A program made the translations under genes and the position numbers. From NCBI RefSeq assembly GCF_900091585.1, contig NZ_FMHT01000003.1:5075501-5139500 (forward strand): a stretch of 64,000 bases of DNA, written 5' to 3'. The notes beneath the pieces were generated by a model, which did not search any database, was not told the origin of the DNA, and saw only the letters and a list, made by a program, of their open reading frames with translations. Of the stretch, positions 62,354-64,000 are shown piece after piece. The stretch comes from Micromonospora nigra (GTDB taxonomy: Bacteria > Actinomycetota > Actinomycetes > Mycobacteriales > Micromonosporaceae). Position 1 is the first letter of the stretch. Every line of letters starts with the position of its first letter.

Positions 62354-64000
62354 TCACTCCGGAGCGCCGTACCCGTGGCCCCAACTCGGGCCGTACACCT
62401 CGGGGTCACTGGCGATGCGCACGCCGTAGAATGTGCTCTCCATCGCTCGGCCGACCTCCCGAATGACCTCCTCGGCGTCCGCCGTCGGGGCCTGGGCGAT
62501 CAACTCGTCATGCACGGGCAGTAACAGGTGGTCGCCGAGACCCGCCGCGAAGATGTCCACGATGGCCTGCGCGAGCAGGTCACGAGCGGTCGACTGAACG
62601 ACGTAGTTTGTCGCCGCGTACAGACGGTCACGGTCGAGCGGGAGGTGACGCCCGGACGGCGTCACGACCTCGCGCCTGCCGAACTCGGCGCGCTCCATCA
62701 GTCGGCGGGAATACCGCTTGATCCCTGGGAACGTCGCGTCATACGCCGCGAGCGCCCGCTTCACGCTCACCAGATCCGCGCCGGTCTGCCGGCAGATCGT
62801 CGCCGCACCGCCCCCGTACACCTTGCCGAAACCTACGGCTTTAGCGATCTTCCGATGCGCTTTCGTGAAGTCCGGGCCAAAGACCCGCTCAGCCGTGAAG
62901 CTGTGCAGGTCGACGCCCTCGGCGATAGCCCGCTTCATCGTCTCGTCGTCCGACAGCGCCGCGAGCACCCGCATTTCAACCGCTTGGTAGTCGGCCGCGA
63001 TGATGCTCTGCCCCGGGTCCGCAACGAACGCGCGCCGTACCCGCCAGTCCGACGACGGGAGTTGCTGAAGCGGCGGCCGGCTGATCGACATGCGCGCGGT
63101 CCGGGCCTGAAGCGCGCCGATCGACGGGTGAAGCCGGTCGTTGGCGTCCCGCAGAGTCAGAAACGCGTCAGCGTACGCAACCGCCCACTTCTCGGCCCGC
63201 TTCGAGCGCAGCACCGCATCCGCGAGTGGGTTCGGCGTCCGTACGTCGAGGCGTTCCCAACTGAGCGAGAGGTCCGCCAGCGGCAGCAACACCCCCTTAT
63301 CGACCTTCGTCGCGCCGGACGCCGTCCGCTCGGTCAGCTTCTCGCCCATCGCTTCGAGCGCCGCAGCGACCTGGGCGGTCGAGTTGACGTTCTCGACGCC
63401 GTACCGGCGGGCGACCGCCCGGCCCCGCTCGGCCTCGCCGAGGAGGTCGGCCTTCAGCCGCTCGACGTACGGGACGTCCAGCCGGAAGCCCTTCCGTTGC
63501 AGGATCGCGAGCAACACCTGAAGGTGATGCTCGAACTTGCTCAGCCGGTCGAGGCCGATGTCACGAACCATCGGGCCCAGCTCGCGGAACAAGCGGTGCG
63601 TCAGGATCACGTCGAGGCCCGCATACCTGACGTAGGTCTCGTTATCGACCGGGATGCCCGCCCAGCCGGTCGCCTTTGTCAGCCCGAGCGACCGGAAGAC
63701 CGCCGTCAGGCCCTCTTGCGTGTCCGGCGCGTCCGGGTCGACGTACACCGCGCTGAGCGGCTTCAGACCCAGGCCGATCCCGCCCTCTTGCGGGGCCCGC
63801 GGGTCGAGGAGGTGAGCCAGAACCCGCGTGTCGAACGTCCGGGCCCCGAGGTCTTCCAGCCGCACGCCTAGGTGCCGGTCGACGGTCAGGAGGTCGAACG
63901 GGGCGTTATGCATCACGAACGGGCGCGGCTGGCGCAGCGCGGCGGCGGCCTCCTCGGCGAAGAGGTCAGTCCGCAGCACCCACGCCTCCCGCGAGTTACC
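62354..64000 (-). CDS. Phage/element family A DNA polymerase with 3'-5' exonuclease (5' end outside window)
   Basis: 548 residues are visible and the frame is open to base 64000, so the N-terminus is missing. Exonuclease motifs: FVMHNAPFDLLTVDRHLG and YAGLDVILTHRL. Polymerase motifs: A in IIAADYQAVEMRVLAALSDD, B in RKIAKAVGFGKVYGGG (Lys-x6-7-Tyr-Gly type) and C in LLLPVHDELIAQ. This is the compact family A replicase of actinophages and related elements, probably for the element's own replication. GTG 63979 is an internal codon, not a convincing start. Confidence 0.92.
   Translation of the reverse strand, partial: GNSREAWVLRTDLFAEEAAAALRQPRPFVMHNAPFDLLTVDRHLGVRLEDLGARTFDTRVLAHLLDPRAPQEGGIGLGLKPLSAVYVDPDAPDTQEGLTAVFRSLGLTKATGWAGIPVDNETYVRYAGLDVILTHRLFRELGPMVRDIGLDRLSKFEHHLQVLLAILQRKGFRLDVPYVERLKADLLGEAERGRAVARRYGVENVNSTAQVAAALEAMGEKLTERTASGATKVDKGVLLPLADLSLSWERLDVRTPNPLADAVLRSKRAEKWAVAYADAFLTLRDANDRLHPSIGALQARTARMSISRPPLQQLPSSDWRVRRAFVADPGQSIIAADYQAVEMRVLAALSDDETMKRAIAEGVDLHSFTAERVFGPDFTKAHRKIAKAVGFGKVYGGGAATICRQTGADLVSVKRALAAYDATFPGIKRYSRRLMERAEFGRREVVTPSGRHLPLDRDRLYAATNYVVQSTARDLLAQAIVDIFAAGLGDHLLLPVHDELIAQAPTADAEEVIREVGRAMESTFYGVRIASDPEVYGPSWGHGYGAPE

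Overview
The window looks like chromosomal DNA of a high-GC actinomycete, most likely a Micromonosporaceae member (Micromonospora or a close relative). Supporting signs are very high GC throughout, frequent GTG starts, tightly packed genes with GTGA/ATGA overlaps, a GlgE-type alpha-glucan locus, a three-gene sdhCAB operon, and many genes that begin 6 to 9 bases after a TANNNT hexamer (probable leaderless transcripts). The genus is inferred from gene content, not from a marker gene. No rRNA, tRNA or CRISPR array was seen.

Bases 1-9.7 kb: an alpha-glucan block. glgE (cut by the left edge), a glgA/glgM-type glycosyltransferase, glgC and a phosphoglucomutase together convert glucose-6-phosphate to glucose-1-phosphate, ADP-glucose and maltose-1-phosphate, and then to glucan. 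Inserted between glgE and glgM are two tandem mini-GntR repressor-like genes, a palindrome sitting on a divergent promoter, a one-span membrane peptide and an XRE-type regulator. A NAD kinase-like gene and a very large secreted M14 carboxypeptidase follow.

Bases 13-27.6 kb: a surface polysaccharide cluster. A PglC-like initiating transferase, PglE-like aminotransferase, PglD-like acetyltransferase and PglF/CapD-like dehydratase predict UDP-N,N'-diacetylbacillosamine. A CapE/FnlA-like dehydratase, an RmlD-type reductase and a FnlC/CapG-like epimerase predict an L-FucNAc or L-QuiNAc precursor. A WecB epimerase, two GT4 glycosyltransferases, a Wzx-like flippase and a Wzy-like polymerase complete a Wzx/Wzy-type pathway. 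The CapD-like gene carries a one-base frameshift.

Bases 27.8-55.3 kb: ordinary chromosomal genes. These are tex, a dGTPase-like HD hydrolase, a metallo-beta-lactamase-fold hydrolase, an SDR and a zinc alcohol dehydrogenase, sdhCAB divergent from a LysR gene with a clear operator, a flavin monooxygenase-like gene, hrpA (with a second one-base frameshift), a cytidine deaminase-like gene, a Ski2-like helicase, trmB, a class F sortase with a secreted partner, and a secreted protein of unknown family divergent from an unusual two-HTH LysR regulator.

Bases about 55.4-64 kb: part of a mobile element (prophage or integrative conjugative element), all on the minus strand and cut by the right edge. 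It encodes a DNA polymerase I-type enzyme, a DUF4406-like protein, two sigma-factor-like proteins, a SprT-like zinc protease, a DUF2637-like membrane/HTH protein and several unknowns. Four copies of a 16-bp palindrome (CGTTGAACGTTNAACG type) each sit in an intergenic promoter region, in the same place relative to promoter-like hexamers. This is the best candidate in the window for an undescribed regulatory system. No integrase or att site is visible.
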